DNA from: Torreya grandis
Taxonomy: Eukaryota > Streptophyta > Pinopsida > Cupressales > Taxaceae
Assembly (NCBI GenBank): GCA_037957365.1
Contig: JARHVA010008358.1
Location: 186,001 to 250,000, forward strand
Direction of reading: 5' to 3'
DNA: 64,000 bases
Positions within the stretch are counted from its first letter, which is position 1. Each line of letters begins with the position of its first letter. Below are positions 11,791 through 24,317 of the stretch, piece after piece. The position numbers and the translations under genes were made by a program. The notes under the pieces were generated by a model. It did not search any database. It saw nothing but the letters and a program-made list of their open reading frames with translations, and had not been told where the DNA came from.

Positions 11791-12684
11791 TGTTGGGGGA
11801 TCACAAGAACAACACCTGTTCTGATCCCACTTTGTTAGGATCTTGCTCCTCAGAAAGAGCACAGTATGATTACCAAATATAAGCAATTATAAATGCGGAA
11901 ATAACCAGAAACACAAGTAACTAGAATTCACCAATAGCACATAATATGAGAGACAATACACTATCTTGTATTAACACTTTACAGAAAAGAATACAGTAAA
12001 GAGCCGCCACACTCTTTCACTTTACAGAGGCTTCCCACACCTCAAGTGTACAGTAATTCTTCTACAACACTCTCCTACACAAAAAAAGGTCCCAACAACC
12101 AACTCACAAACAAAATTGGTGTTCACCTCTCCAACTAGTCAGTAATAACCCTACCAGTTCACCAAGCACTCTAAAGTACTTCAAGTTGATCTCCCATGAA
12201 CCTGCAACCTACAATTCAACAGACCATACTCACACATGTAGATCTCCTATGAGCTTGCAACAACCTGCAACTCAATGATCTTACACTTAGAAGGAACTTC
12301 CTTGCCTTCCTTATCTTATTCTTATACAATACATGCCAATGGGTCTATAAATAGATCCCTAACTTAAACACTAACTTAGACTCTTAATATGGAATAAATA
12401 TCCATGTAGCTCAAGACTCTAACTGGTCTTTACATACAAACTCTTCGTTCACTTAACTAACTGTCCGTGTAACGAGCAGTTCTGGAACACACAGGCGATC
12501 GACGCCGGTCCCTACTAGTCTGGTTCTGCCGATGTCGACCGACTCCCTGCCGTCGCCGGTGGCCTTCTGCACTGGTCACGACCGACGTCGGTCCTGCTGC
12601 CGACGCCGGTGCTCCTGGATCTCAGCAACCTTCTTGTTCCTTCTGTTTGCAAAGAGTTGAAGCTTTTAGCTCCACAACTCAACA
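11791..12684 (-). mobile_element. solo LTR, 894 bp, ATTAG target duplication
   Basis: The sequence is absent from the other outer LTR, where 'gcattag' runs straight into 'cttagttt' near 38855. It begins TGTTGGGG and ends CTCAACA, with exact ATTAG duplications at 11786-11790 and 12685-12689. There is no internal region, so it is a solo LTR. Orientation is taken as minus because CTATTTATAGA, a TATA-box type motif, reads on that strand at 12344-12354. Its intact termini and surviving CpG sites suggest a younger age than the host LTR. The style (TGTTG...CAACA, about 0.9 kb) fits Ty1/copia but the family is not proven. Confidence 0.88.
12480..12620 (-). repeat. CpG-rich motif cluster in the solo LTR
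   Basis: A GC-rich patch in an AT-rich window. The decamer pattern CGNCGNCGGT occurs four times: CGACGCCGGT near 12498, CGTCGCCGGT near 12553, CGACGTCGGT near 12588 and CGACGCCGGT near 12602. In the - orientation this lies upstream of the TATA-like motif, that is, in the U3 region. Confidence 0.7.
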
Positions 12685-15058
12685 ATTAGCTTAGTTTACT
12701 GCTTACATGAAATTTACCTTATATGATTGCATTGTGGATATTAAACGTGGATCTTATGTAGAATGCTTCTATGTAGTTATGTCATGGTAGTTGATTTAAC
12801 ATTCTTAGATTTATCATTTCAGATTAAAGAAAACATCATCGACCTTATATTAGTCGTGTTGTTGATAAGTCGTGGTGTCAATTACCTATATTAAATTAGT
12901 ATCAAAATTATATCTTTGAGACCATTAAATGGCATAGAATAAAATAATTTTGTTATAATTACCAGTTGCATTATGTTATGTTGAAATTAGACCAAAAATT
13001 GTGTTGAATTATTATTTAGTTAAGAAAATTTATAATTAAAATAAAAGAGGGTGAGCTTTAAAAAACTTTAAAGAAAACTCATGGAAAAAAAAGTAAATAA
13101 GGCAATAAATTAATATAAAAAAAGTAGATAAAGGAATAAATTAATTAAAAAAAAAAAAATCATGGATTAAAGAAAAAATAAAAGAAGTCAATGTTTAGAA
13201 GGAAAGCGTTGAAATTTAGAAGTTTTGAGAAAAACAAGCTTTAAAGAAATCTCATGATTTATGAAAAGAAAAAGAAGAGAAGAGGGGGCATGGAGAATAA
13301 AAGGAGAAAAAGAGGAGGAAAGAAGGGGGAAGAAAAGTAAATGCAACACATTGAGGATAAGGAGAAGGACTAAAATAAGCAAAAATTGTCCAAATAGCAC
13401 CTTATTAGTTCAGAAGATTAACCAAGTAGGTGACATCTTGAATTTTTTAAAGTTCGTAATTTATGTATGAAAAATTTGAGATTATTGTTATATAAAACCA
13501 TGGAATGATATATGATTGAGTAAAATAGAGAACAAAATCTTGTAGTGATCTGATTTAGGTATATAGCCATATGAACACAGAAAAAATACAAGCTTATCAA
13601 TAACCATTGCATTTTCCAATTCACAGTTTACTTGATCATCGTAGATGATTACTGAGATGAGCTTTGATTTTGATCAAAAATATAATAATAAATAAAATTC
13701 AAGCATAAATTACACCTAAGTGAAGCGCCTACTTATATTTAGTCTGCTATTCATTTATTTTTTGACAATGGAAATGACAATATAATTGATATCAATCTAT
13801 TTTTCACCATATAATATATTTATTCTATTGTTCATTATTTTTACTGGTGGTGATGTTTTGGCAAATGCCTAATCAGTCTTAGTAAGTTGTCTCTTAAGGA
13901 GACACATTTACTAGTCCAAAGGCAAATGCCAACTTTTTACCATGGCAGCAGAGGAATGATTCTCTTCGCTTCCCTTACTCCTCTCTTGATAAACTTCTGC
14001 ATAAAGGTTTGACAGAGGAACACGCAGTAAACTATAATTGTATTCTACAAATTATTGATATAGGCAATGACTTATTATATTAATGTATATAGATGATAGG
14101 AATAGTCACAGATTCTATCTTATGTTAAATCCTTTGGTAATGGTATACGACAGATGTGTTCATAAATGACAACTAATATGGGAGCCACGACCCATTCAAT
14201 GGTGATTTCCATTGACTAAATTATAATCTGTTAACTTTGGCTGTATTTAATTTAAGAAATGATTTAAATAGGTATATGTGGAATAAAGTATATACCTGTA
14301 TCAAACTATAAAACTATAAATATATAAAGATTTAGGTGTTTACATGAAGTAAACCACTGTGTATAAATATAGCAAAGTATAATGATGACTAAAGAGTTAG
14401 GGCGATTTGAAAATGGTATAAGATGATTTGATTTCATGGTAATATATACCTACTCTGTGCAATATTATATTATATTAGCATATTAATAATTGATGTAAAT
14501 TGTTATAATAGATATAGATATCTATGCATACATATATAAATACAAATTACAATGATATCTATATAAGATATTGATTTTTAAAATAAGCAATACTTGTATT
14601 ATTATATTGTGCCATCACTTTATATGAATGTGTAGCAATTGAAATAGATAACAATGAACTTGTATGCGTATGACAATCTGATTATATGGTATAACAATAT
14701 AATAATTGTATGGTGTAGGGATTAGAGTATTAAATGATATATGGCTGCATTCTAATGTTTAAAGCGATCTGGGTTTATATTTCATAATTTAATATCATTA
14801 TGAGTAAATATAAAGATCACTAAATATATATCCAGCATAAATATATATTATCCTAGCATTGATTATGATACTTAAAGATAATTAAAGTGATTTGGTTCTA
14901 ATTATCTAAGGATAACCAGATCTAGCTAAAATAATATAAACTCCATGGAAACATAGTCCACTTATACTTATCAAGAATTATTGGTTAGTATATTGTATAT
15001 TGTTCCATTGTGAACTTGTGTAGGATATGCACCATGAGTGTACTAATATGTATGAGGG

Positions 15059-15092
15059 CGTACACACACACACACATATACACACACACATT
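15059..15092. repeat. (AC)n-type microsatellite
   Basis: Two ACACACAC runs separated by ATAT. The other LTR copy at about 41170-41210 has a TATATA-type sequence here instead. Confidence 0.85.
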
Positions 15093-17299
15093 GGGATGTG
15101 TGCCTATAATCATAGATTCTGACTAATACATTGTCACAATTTTGGTGATTCATATATCTATGTATTTGATGAAACTCTATCTATCATATAAGAACAATTT
15201 ATATATCGCCAAATACTTCTATGACCCGATACGAAAGGCTATGCTATTTTGAGAACTTGTGTACGCAATTATATACACTTTGAATATATCAGGATGAAGA
15301 TCTATTTAATTAAGGATAAAAACTAGAAAGGAGAATTAATTTGTTGAATCCCTTATCTTATAAAAGATAGTCAATATATTGTAATGATTATTGAAATCAT
15401 ATGGAGTTCTTGTTAAAAAAATCTAAATGACCATTGATACAATATTTATATATTGGCGAGTACTTGTATGCGATACATAGTATGAATATAATTAATGTGT
15501 ATAGGGATGTATCTATATAGAAAATACACCATATATGGACTTAAATATTCATACAAAATTATAATATATATAGGTGTATTGGGTCATATGCCTATCTATA
15601 GTTTAATGGATTGTTAAAACAAATCATTAGTTTTTGAAAGATGAGAAACTGTAATTGTAGGAATAATAACCTTATAGAAATATAACAAAAAGTTTAAATG
15701 AATGAATATGTCTTCCAAGAGATTTATGATTTTCTCTATCATGACTGGCTATTGAAATTGAGTCATGCGTACATAAATTATGGACTATGATGTTATTACT
15801 TGTTAGAGGATGTACTCTACTTGCTTGCCTATTATTTAAGATTATAGGACATTTGATTCTTGAAATTGTGTAACAACCCTTCAAGTTTTAATTAGAATAA
15901 TGCATCATTTTTTTTAAAATTAATTACTTAACATTCATTCACTCTACCACAATTATACTAAATTATTTTTTTCAATCATATAAACAACTTACAACAATAA
16001 CAATTTTAAAATTCCAATACTGAATGCAATATAATATAAATTATAAGAAAAGTAAATACATTAAGACTCAACCATGGCTAGTCCACTAATATAACAACTG
16101 CTGTTTAGTAAATACAAATAACATACAATGACATTTTCATTAGGCCTTCAACCTTAATATAATAAATAGATACCAAGACCTTTGATGCTTTAGTTGAACA
16201 AATTCGTGTATCTCAAAATCTTAAGCGTAGTCTCCAAGTAACACTACAGTGGGGAGGGAGAGCATCATCCAAACATTTTTCCACACCAATCACAAATCAA
16301 TGATCCCCCACATTATCTTTTATCAGGGAATGACCCTCCCTTCATGGATAGGTAGATAGAATGATGTAGGAATTTAGAGAATAATTTAGTATATATGTGT
16401 GTATGATTTCTAAAATTAAACATATAATGTATCATAAAAAACCTATTCTATTGTAAGATATCGCACTGACATATAAATCATATATACCAAAAGATAATGT
16501 CTCATTATACATTATTTAACCATAAAATTCATACTAGTTATATCCTTCTAGAAATCTTATCACATCACATGCTACACATATGAATAAACAAAATATACAT
16601 TTATTCCATCAATGTATGAATAAATCTTACATTACTATTTAAATCAATTATAAAAATAATGCCTACAGTTCATAGCACTCGAGTATGTTTCACATTCATA
16701 TTAAACTACATATTTCCAACTACTACAATAAGATCTAAACAACTACACCTCATGATATCCCATAATATCATATTCTAGTGATCTAAGACACAACCACTTG
16801 TTTTTCCTTCATTAGTCATACAAATAACCCTAAATACATAGAAACATAACTTCAATTCTATCAAATAGATATAGAAAAGCAAGACATAGCTTCCAAAAAT
16901 ACATAAAAGTCTTACCTTTAAATATTTGCCACTCTCAAAGTTGTATGCACGCAACCATGCTGTCTTACTAATTACCATTAAACATACTAATCCAAGTAAC
17001 AACCAACACACATATATTTACATAGGTGTGAGTCTAAATATAATAAATATAGTATGTATCATATCGGTATATAATTTTAAGTTGAAGTATCCTATGATAT
17101 CCCATAATATCATAGTTTATTATGCATGAGCATCCTACTCAAACATGGACAATCAATTTTATACTATAATTATAAACAAGCAAATACATGATGATATTAT
17201 CTAGATATACCTTAGATTATGTTGCACAATAATAATCAGATGAAAACATAATCTCTAAATACATAACACGATGCACTAATTTATTCTAAAAATGTTTAA

Positions 17300-18615
17300 G
17301 CTAAGGTTTTTTTAGCGATGAATAGTCATTAATGCATGAATATTCTAATTTTTAGATTTTGGTTTTAGCAAATTTTTAGGGTTCATATATGGGATCAAAT
17401 CACTAAAATTTTAGGGATATATATTATTTTGGGGGTCAGCTCGCCAAAGATTTATGGCATTATCTTAAAAAATAATTTTATTCATCACATACATATCCCT
17501 CGATTCCAATATCAAATAACAAAACATTTTTGAAACTTGATCAACCAAACAACATAGCCAAATGACCATGCTGAACAACATGGCTAAATGATAGTGTTGA
17601 ATGGCAGCGTCGAATGACAGTACCAAATGATGCTATCAAACTAAGAAAAGAATAAGGAAACCATAATTTTAAACCTTGAAAGACAAACATTAATTATACA
17701 AACAAAACCCAACATGTGCATCTTTGAATCAAGAATTGGTGAAGCTGGCTCTGATAACCATGTCATGGATCTATGAAAATTTAGATAGCTTTAGAATGCA
17801 TTCAGAGACATATGAACTCGATAAAAAAATGGTCTACATTAAAAAAGATGAAACCCTTGATGACATAAAGATTGATTCTATACAACAATTCAATATTTAT
17901 ATCACCCAAGGTTCTATATTTTTCAATAACTTTTTTTTAGGGAGCCCGTATGTTTTGGATGGATTCTAGAGCACTGAAGCCTGAAGCCACCCCTGTAACT
18001 CATCTAAAAATATTGGTATCACCTACAGAACAGCGCAACCAAATAATTTAGTTGAATGGTTCCATTCAATGGCTTAGCTAAATGGTTCAGCCAACCAATT
18101 CTACTGAATGGCTCAACCAAATGGCTAAGCTGAATGACTCTTTCGATTGGCAAAATCAAATGGATCGATCGATGGTAAAGTCCAATAGCTTTGCACTCAG
18201 CTCACCCAATCGTGGAGCCTGATGGCTCGACCCTCGATAGAATTAAATGGCTATTGGTGGTAGAAATAAATGTGGTAGTGTTGTTTGACTTTGTCGCATG
18301 CAAAGTCATTCCACTCTACCACTAGCAGACTCCAGAGTCGTTTAGCTCTACCATAGGTAGATCCTAGGTAGAGCCATTCAGGCCTTCAACTCTAACAAGG
18401 TATTGTATATATCATAATTTTATTTATACATACATACATATATATATATATATTATAAAGGATATTAATAACTAAATATACATATACACACATATAATGA
18501 TAATAAAAAGTGATTTGAAGAACATTTCGAACATGTCGATTCGTCTAGGTATGAATCAGATTCATCTACATGAATTAAATGGGTTTGGGATATGGTCTCT
18601 TAAAATGAACCCTAG
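17300..18615. mobile_element. 1.3-kb insertion in the inner 3' LTR
   Basis: The partner LTR reads straight across this point near 25745. The flanks TTTAA (17295-17299) and TCTAA (18616-18620) look like a decayed duplication, and the ends GCTAAGG and CCCTAG are weakly inverted. Inside is GGCTCTGATAACCATGTCA at about 17744-17765. That is close to the reverse complement of a tRNA-Met primer binding site next to an LTR end, which suggests a retroelement fragment on the - strand. There is also a palindrome, GCTCTACC...GGTAGAGC, near 18344-18373, and many AATGGCT-like units from 17570 to 18250. The open frame at 17724-17969 has no recognisable family. Confidence 0.6.
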
Positions 18616-19989
18616 TCTAATCACTTACACATAAAATAATCTTACAACATATATTGCACACAAGTTTTTATCTATACATGACTCTATAAATTTGACCTTA
18701 TCAACATATTGCATAACACACCACTTGATCAGATTATCTATATCCATCATTGGTGGTGCTACTTATGCTAATGAAGTTCATCTCACTGCCTATTAACATC
18801 ATCAATGCTGAATCTATATTAAACATATATAATATAGCATATAACTTAAATATTCAGTAAGATTTTCTCTATACTAGAAATGAAACAATCTTTAATCAAA
18901 CATTTTATCCATCAATAACATAATGAATCTCCAAGCATGCTATTGTTATGTATATAACATATATACAATCAATATTAAATCATATCATCTGGATGTGCTA
19001 AACAAAGGACCATAATTACATACATATAATATTGGATATAAATAAGTATAGTTTTGACAAGATCATACCAATCGATTATGATAACAAAAAGTATTTAATT
19101 ACTTATTTATAACAAATATTTAAAGCATAGTCCAAATTTTTCCTACCAACCGAGTATACTAAACAAAATGACCTTATATACTATTTAATCATAATTGAAT
19201 TTCGTTCCAAACACCATTGAATTTATACTGGCTTTAATAAATAATTTTTCTTGATTTCTAAACATAATTGAGTTTAAATTAAAAACCACCAAGTAATAAG
19301 ACAAGTAAATCCAAAAAAATAATCAACTTTGTCTAAGTTATCAACAACTTAAGCCTTCATTTTATAATTATGAATAGAAGTTTTTAATATACAATCTAAC
19401 TTATCTAGATATACTACCATATTGGGTTTGGCTTAATGATTTAAATGGAATCAAATACATATTATCAGTAATATAAACATATATATAAATTCTGTTTATT
19501 ATCTATTTCTAGCTAATTTTCTCAACTAGTTTTTTCCTCTAAAAATTTCATTAATAATTTATATCAACTCAGTTGAAATAATCTTATTACCAATCCAATC
19601 TCTTTTCACATCGTCCTTCCGTATTGACACTATAGTTTATCACAAATAAGGCTGACCATTCAACTCATAATTTATAAACCTAATCAATAATATCTAATGT
19701 ATACAACCAGTCTAAATCAATCAGTTATTTACATAATTCAAAACTTTTACACTATTTTCCTCTTTGTCGACTAGCTGTCTACAACTTATAGTAATAGTGT
19801 TTACTATCAATATCATTTATGCATATACATAAAGAATGATATAATCGATCCTTGAGATATTTTATTTATAATATGTGTAAAATAAATTTAATCCAGGTGA
19901 ATAACATCTTATCCAACTATAAAATGTATACTAAAATCTGATGAACAAATCTTCTTGCTACACTATATTCATCCAATATATACACAATG

Positions 19990-20520
19990 ATTTGTTTAAA
20001 GAGACTTGGCATTTTTAAGATATAACTCTACGTTGGAAGGTATGATTCTGTGTTTCAATTTAAAACTTTTTTCAATATATATAATGCAGTCCTATATTTT
20101 CAATTAAGCATGCATATATTTAATATTATCTAGTGTTTTAAATCAAGGCTCAACTATTTATACTCAGTGTTACATCCAAATTACTTAGCCGTATATTTCA
20201 TTAATTCAACATTGTTTTTAGACTTGGCATTTTAATATTTTGACTTGGCATTTCAACTTAATGCTCAACACAACTTTTCATTTAAATGATTCGACTTTAC
20301 ACTATGATACTCAATGTTCCATTTTATACTCAACGTTCTCAAGATATATACTTGATTTTTCATAAGAACGACTCGATATTTTAACTAACTCAACATTTTA
20401 CGCATTTGACTTAGTATTTTTAAATTAAAATCTACGCTTTCAATTTTATGCCTGATGTTCCATATTAGAGGCTCAACTATTTTATAATATATATAACTAG
20501 CATTTTCAATTAATGACCTG
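19990..20520 (-). repeat. irregular CTCAACGTTTTA-type motif array in the LTR (3' copy)
   Basis: Degenerate units recur every 20-40 bp: ACTTGGCATTTTAA, ACTCAGTGTTAC, CTCAATGTTCC, CTCAACGTTCTC, CTCAACATTTTA. The CG of the best units is often TG or CA in others, as expected from cytosine deamination. The same array is present in the partner LTR. Confidence 0.5.
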
Positions 20521-21369
20521 AAAATTGTATAGTTATGATGCTAGGTCATAAATTCAATTAGAAAAGACTCTGAGCACATTAAAATGTTGCATATAAATTT
20601 AGATGTTGATCCCAAAATAATATTTTTCAGACATGGAAGTATGATGTTGCTCAAGGGTATTAGTTGTGTATTAGAATTTAGATGCAGTCTTGCTTCCCGT
20701 ATACATTTTAAAATCTGACTATAGAATATAAAGCACTGCCTAGAATATATAGTAAAGTGCTGCTAAATATATATCAATTTCATAGTCTAATGCATAATAC
20801 ATACAAATTTTTAGGTTATTTTTCTAGATGTTAAAATGCTAGTCTATATAATAATCTCTAAATAATTTTATCAAAAAATACATATATGAATACAAATTAT
20901 AGAACTAACATTTATGTATTTGCAGATGTAGATGCCTTTTCTCTCTCTTTTTCTTATCTTTTTCTCCTTTTATCTCTCTTTGTGTCCCCCTAATTTGCCT
21001 CAGTATCTTCTATTTTTCCCTGTATACACTTTCAAATTCTCCATCTAAATTTATAAAACTCCTTTTCTCAACTTCTGTCGCATCCCTTCATGCATGATCT
21101 TTTCCATCTAAATTTGCATGTTTATTTTACTTCCAACTCCAAGTCAACTTAACTTTCAATTATTTTAATTAATATTAAATAATTATATCTCAATTCTTAA
21201 GTCATCTAAACCATAAGGCTAAGTTTAGTTGTATTTAAATCAAGGTTAGATTTTTAAAATAATTAATTTTTCATAAAAAATAATTAAAACAATGATAATT
21301 AATTATTTAACTAAAAGATAATAAGTCAATACTTGCTTTTCAATTGCAAGATAACTGTATATCCAAAAC

Positions 21370-21374
<5 letters not shown>

Positions 21375-21441
<67 letters not shown>
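21375..21441. repeat. (TA)n microsatellite in inner 3' LTR
   Basis: About 67 bp of pure TA. At the matching site of the partner LTR (near 28527) there are only about 20 bp of mixed ATAC/ACAC. Confidence 0.95.
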
Positions 21442-21443
<2 letters not shown>

Positions 21444-22066
21444 CTGAACATCTATATTTTATCAAGCTAAACATTCAAAGATATTTTAAAGACATTATAA
21501 TAGTTTATAGTTATAATAAAAACTAAATGTATATTTTCTTGATTTATACTAGAAAATCAAGACAATAATAAGTAAAGGGATCTAATGTAATCTTATGCAT
21601 ATCAAGAATTAAATATACCCACATATATTTTAATTACATACAATATTTACTAGCATTTATAACATATTATGCATATAATATTTTTAATCTAATGTGCATG
21701 TATGTAGGGTCACTAGAAATTTTTTATCATCATCTAATCGTTCCATCTAGTCCATCCTTTTCAATGATGCTCTCCCTCATCAAGCTCTGAGGGTAAGATC
21801 TATCCTGCATCCACTTCACAAGAAGTAGGTAGTTAGTCTAAGTCATCATCTATATCAACCGATGATACAAAACTAACAAATACATATCCATAATGTACAA
21901 AAGAATGAAACATAATTGTCACATCATGTATACTAATCAACAATATCACTGTCTCATTACAATATATGTCATAAAGCTCAAATGAAATCAATAATAATCA
22001 AATAATAACCATACTAATCCATAAATTTAAAGGTTGTAAATCATAAAATGAAATCAAGATGTGACA

Positions 22067-22079
22067 TTCTCTACCTCTC
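22067..22079 (-). other. polypurine tract of the inner element
   Basis: On the - strand, GAGAGGTAGAGAA lies directly before the 3' LTR start TGTCACATC. This is the expected place for plus-strand priming. Confidence 0.65.
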
Positions 22080-22205
22080 AAACTGGTCATCATCCCGATG
22101 ACTCTTATTCAAACAAAATTTTAGAATAACAAATAGAGTTTAACAACATAAAAACATTGTATCAAGTATCAAATCATGCTAACAAATACAACATTTTAAT
22201 TGAAT

Positions 22206-22430
22206 AACTCATACTAGTTCTCCTAATTAACACTATTCTCAGAGTATTGGTCCCACAAGACCTTCCTCTATGACATTTATTATTATGTTATCAAGTTTTA
22301 TAAATATCACTACACTGACTAGTTCTATCATCACCACCTCGAGGTCTAGAATTGACAAGACAAAATTATAATAACTCAAAAAAAGATTCACTAACTTTTT
22401 AAAAACACATGAGATCATCATAAAAGCTAA
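22206..22430 (-). pseudogene. degenerate integrase-tail/chromodomain-like remnant (inner)
   Basis: The - strand text DLEVVMIELVSVVI matches DSEVVMVEPIRVIDT at the corresponding place in the outer element (38066 onward), followed by decayed sequence ending EGLVGP. The call comes from alignment to the clearer outer copy. Alone it would not be recognisable. Confidence 0.45.
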
Positions 22431-24305
22431 ACAAATGACCAAGGAGAGTTCACAAAAACTTCTAGCCTCTATGCACATCTCTCTAAAATTAGAGTGTATT
22501 TCTCATGTCGAATAAAAATATTTATGGAACCTAGGAAGAATGATGTGTATATGTTAATATTATCACTACTTTGCATAGCTTTAGATAAGTATAATATGTC
22601 AATACTATCACTATTCAATCGGAGCTCCTGACAAGTATGACAATGAATAAGAACTGAAAATAATGTATATAAAATCATGGAATACTTGTCTACTACATAC
22701 ATGTGTATGATCATACGACTGAATTTGATAAGTTCTGCCTATCAAATCTTTAATTTGATAAGTCTATCTGTCAGATCCAACTCAGTAATAATTGAGTCAA
22801 TGTGAGAATAAGTAGGATATCATCCTATCACTTAGAACTCATGTTCATAATTCATCACTCTTCTCTCAGGTATCTATGACCTGACAATCTATAAAATATG
22901 TGTAAGGTTCAATGAAACACAAATCTATACTAACAGATCATAGAAAGTAACACTATATTCTCAATGATTCTAGATGTACTAACATACATACAAAAAAATT
23001 ATACAATCATCTCAAGATTGTATTGAGTTTACACTAGCTAAACATAACTAGTATCATATTTCATAGCTTAACCTATAATATTATAATCATAGTTAAGTGG
23101 AAATAATGTCAAAATTTAACACAACCTACAAAGTCTAAGGATTATATTGTCCTTAATACCTTATAAATGAACAAGTGAGATGATGTTTTCCTGCTTGCTC
23201 AACTAAAATTTAACAAATTAAAAGTTTATCTCAATATTTTTAGACTATCAATATGTTTTACACATCTTATACCTTACTTGCTCTTGAAAAAAGGTACATA
23301 TATAACTCTTCAAGATAACATGCTTCAAAAGAGAATAATATCGGTCTAAACAAATGTATATAATAACATAATTGTTAGATAAAATAATAACTCTAAAGAG
23401 TCACAAAGTGGAAAGTAGAGAACTTAACATCTCATAAACAAAACTCTTGCATACCCTTATATGGTAAAAGGAAGCACCACAATCCATGTTGCCAATCACT
23501 ATTCACTTACCAAACTTGTAAGTGTAGTACCACAACTTACTTGCATAATTGGAATGAGAATATTAACCTTAAGATGCATCAATCTATCCAATCCTACAAT
23601 GTCTCTCAATAAGAAGTAGAAAACATTATGCCATGAACTCAAGGGAATATGATCAAACAACTTTTTAGAAACAAGTTTTCTTTTTATGAAACACTAAATC
23701 AACATCCTATAAATATGAATATTCTTGATAACTTAAAATGATATAAGAAGAGAGTGAGAACATATCAACTCACCTCTAATCTAACTAAAAGAGATGACAT
23801 TTCTTATCAAATCTATACAAATATAAAGATGCTAATCCACATAACAAACTGTTAGCATACGGGAAAATCAACCATGACATCTACACTCAACTTACAAAAA
23901 AATTCTCATTCCTAATATTTGTTTAAGACAAAAGACTAATGCATATATACCTAAGTGAGAAACACTTCATGCTTTTAAAGCACTCACAACACACAAACAC
24001 AAACAATGAAGGTGACTTGAGAAAGACATAATCACACTCAAGGTGTTCAATCTAAATATTGAAAATATGGTAGAAAACTCTTGTTCACAACTTAAGAACT
24101 AAGTTATGTACTCTCTTACCCAAGCACCTTATAAAACCATCACTAACGAGAGACTCGATAACCCAACCCTTTAACCATTTTAATGGGGTATGAATACTCT
24201 TAGGGTACACACTTAATGTACCATACATTCACAATTCTACTTTTTGATAAACACAAAGATATAAAAATGTTAATGAAATCATTATGTCCTAGAGTTCGAG
24301 CCACA

Positions 24306-24317
24306 ACTTTGATACTA
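24306..24317 (-). other. primer binding site of the inner element
   Basis: On the - strand, TAGTATCAAAGT follows the 5' LTR end (24320) after a 2-nt spacer. It matches TGGTATCAGAGC, the usual initiator tRNA-Met complement of plant LTR elements, at 9 of 12 positions. Confidence 0.7.

Larger units (their letters stand above)
11297..15868 (+). mobile_element. outer element 5' LTR, left part
   Basis: This aligns with the 3' LTR from 38351 up to about 42058, for example at TTACTTGATTAT and GATAATTTGATTTGATTATT. It is interrupted by the solo LTR at 11791-12684 and cut at AATTG (15864-15868) by the inner element. It resumes at 29170. Joined without insertions it is about 4.96 kb, against 5,014 bp for the 3' LTR. 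Confidence 0.9.
15869..22066 (-). mobile_element. inner element 3' LTR
   Basis: It is 6,198 bp long and includes a 1.3-kb insertion at about 17300-18615 that the partner LTR lacks. Without the insertion it is about 4.88 kb, against 4,850 bp for the partner. It aligns throughout with 24320-29169, for example at GAAACATAACTTCAATTCTATC and TTGTATGCACGCAACCATG. Confidence 0.92.

Noticed and set aside
12480..12620. GC- and CpG-rich patch as a host-gene promoter or CpG island
   Set aside because: It lies wholly inside a solo LTR with exact target duplications, and no gene is adjacent.
13188..13400. 70-codon - strand Leu/Phe-rich frame and its + strand partner at 13261-13470
   Set aside because: Both come from a purine-rich tract within the outer LTR. 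The matching tract at about 39350-39480 does not keep either frame open.
17724..17969. 81-codon open frame
   Set aside because: It has no recognisable domain. It starts beside a reversed primer-site motif inside a 1.3-kb insertion and is probably chance.
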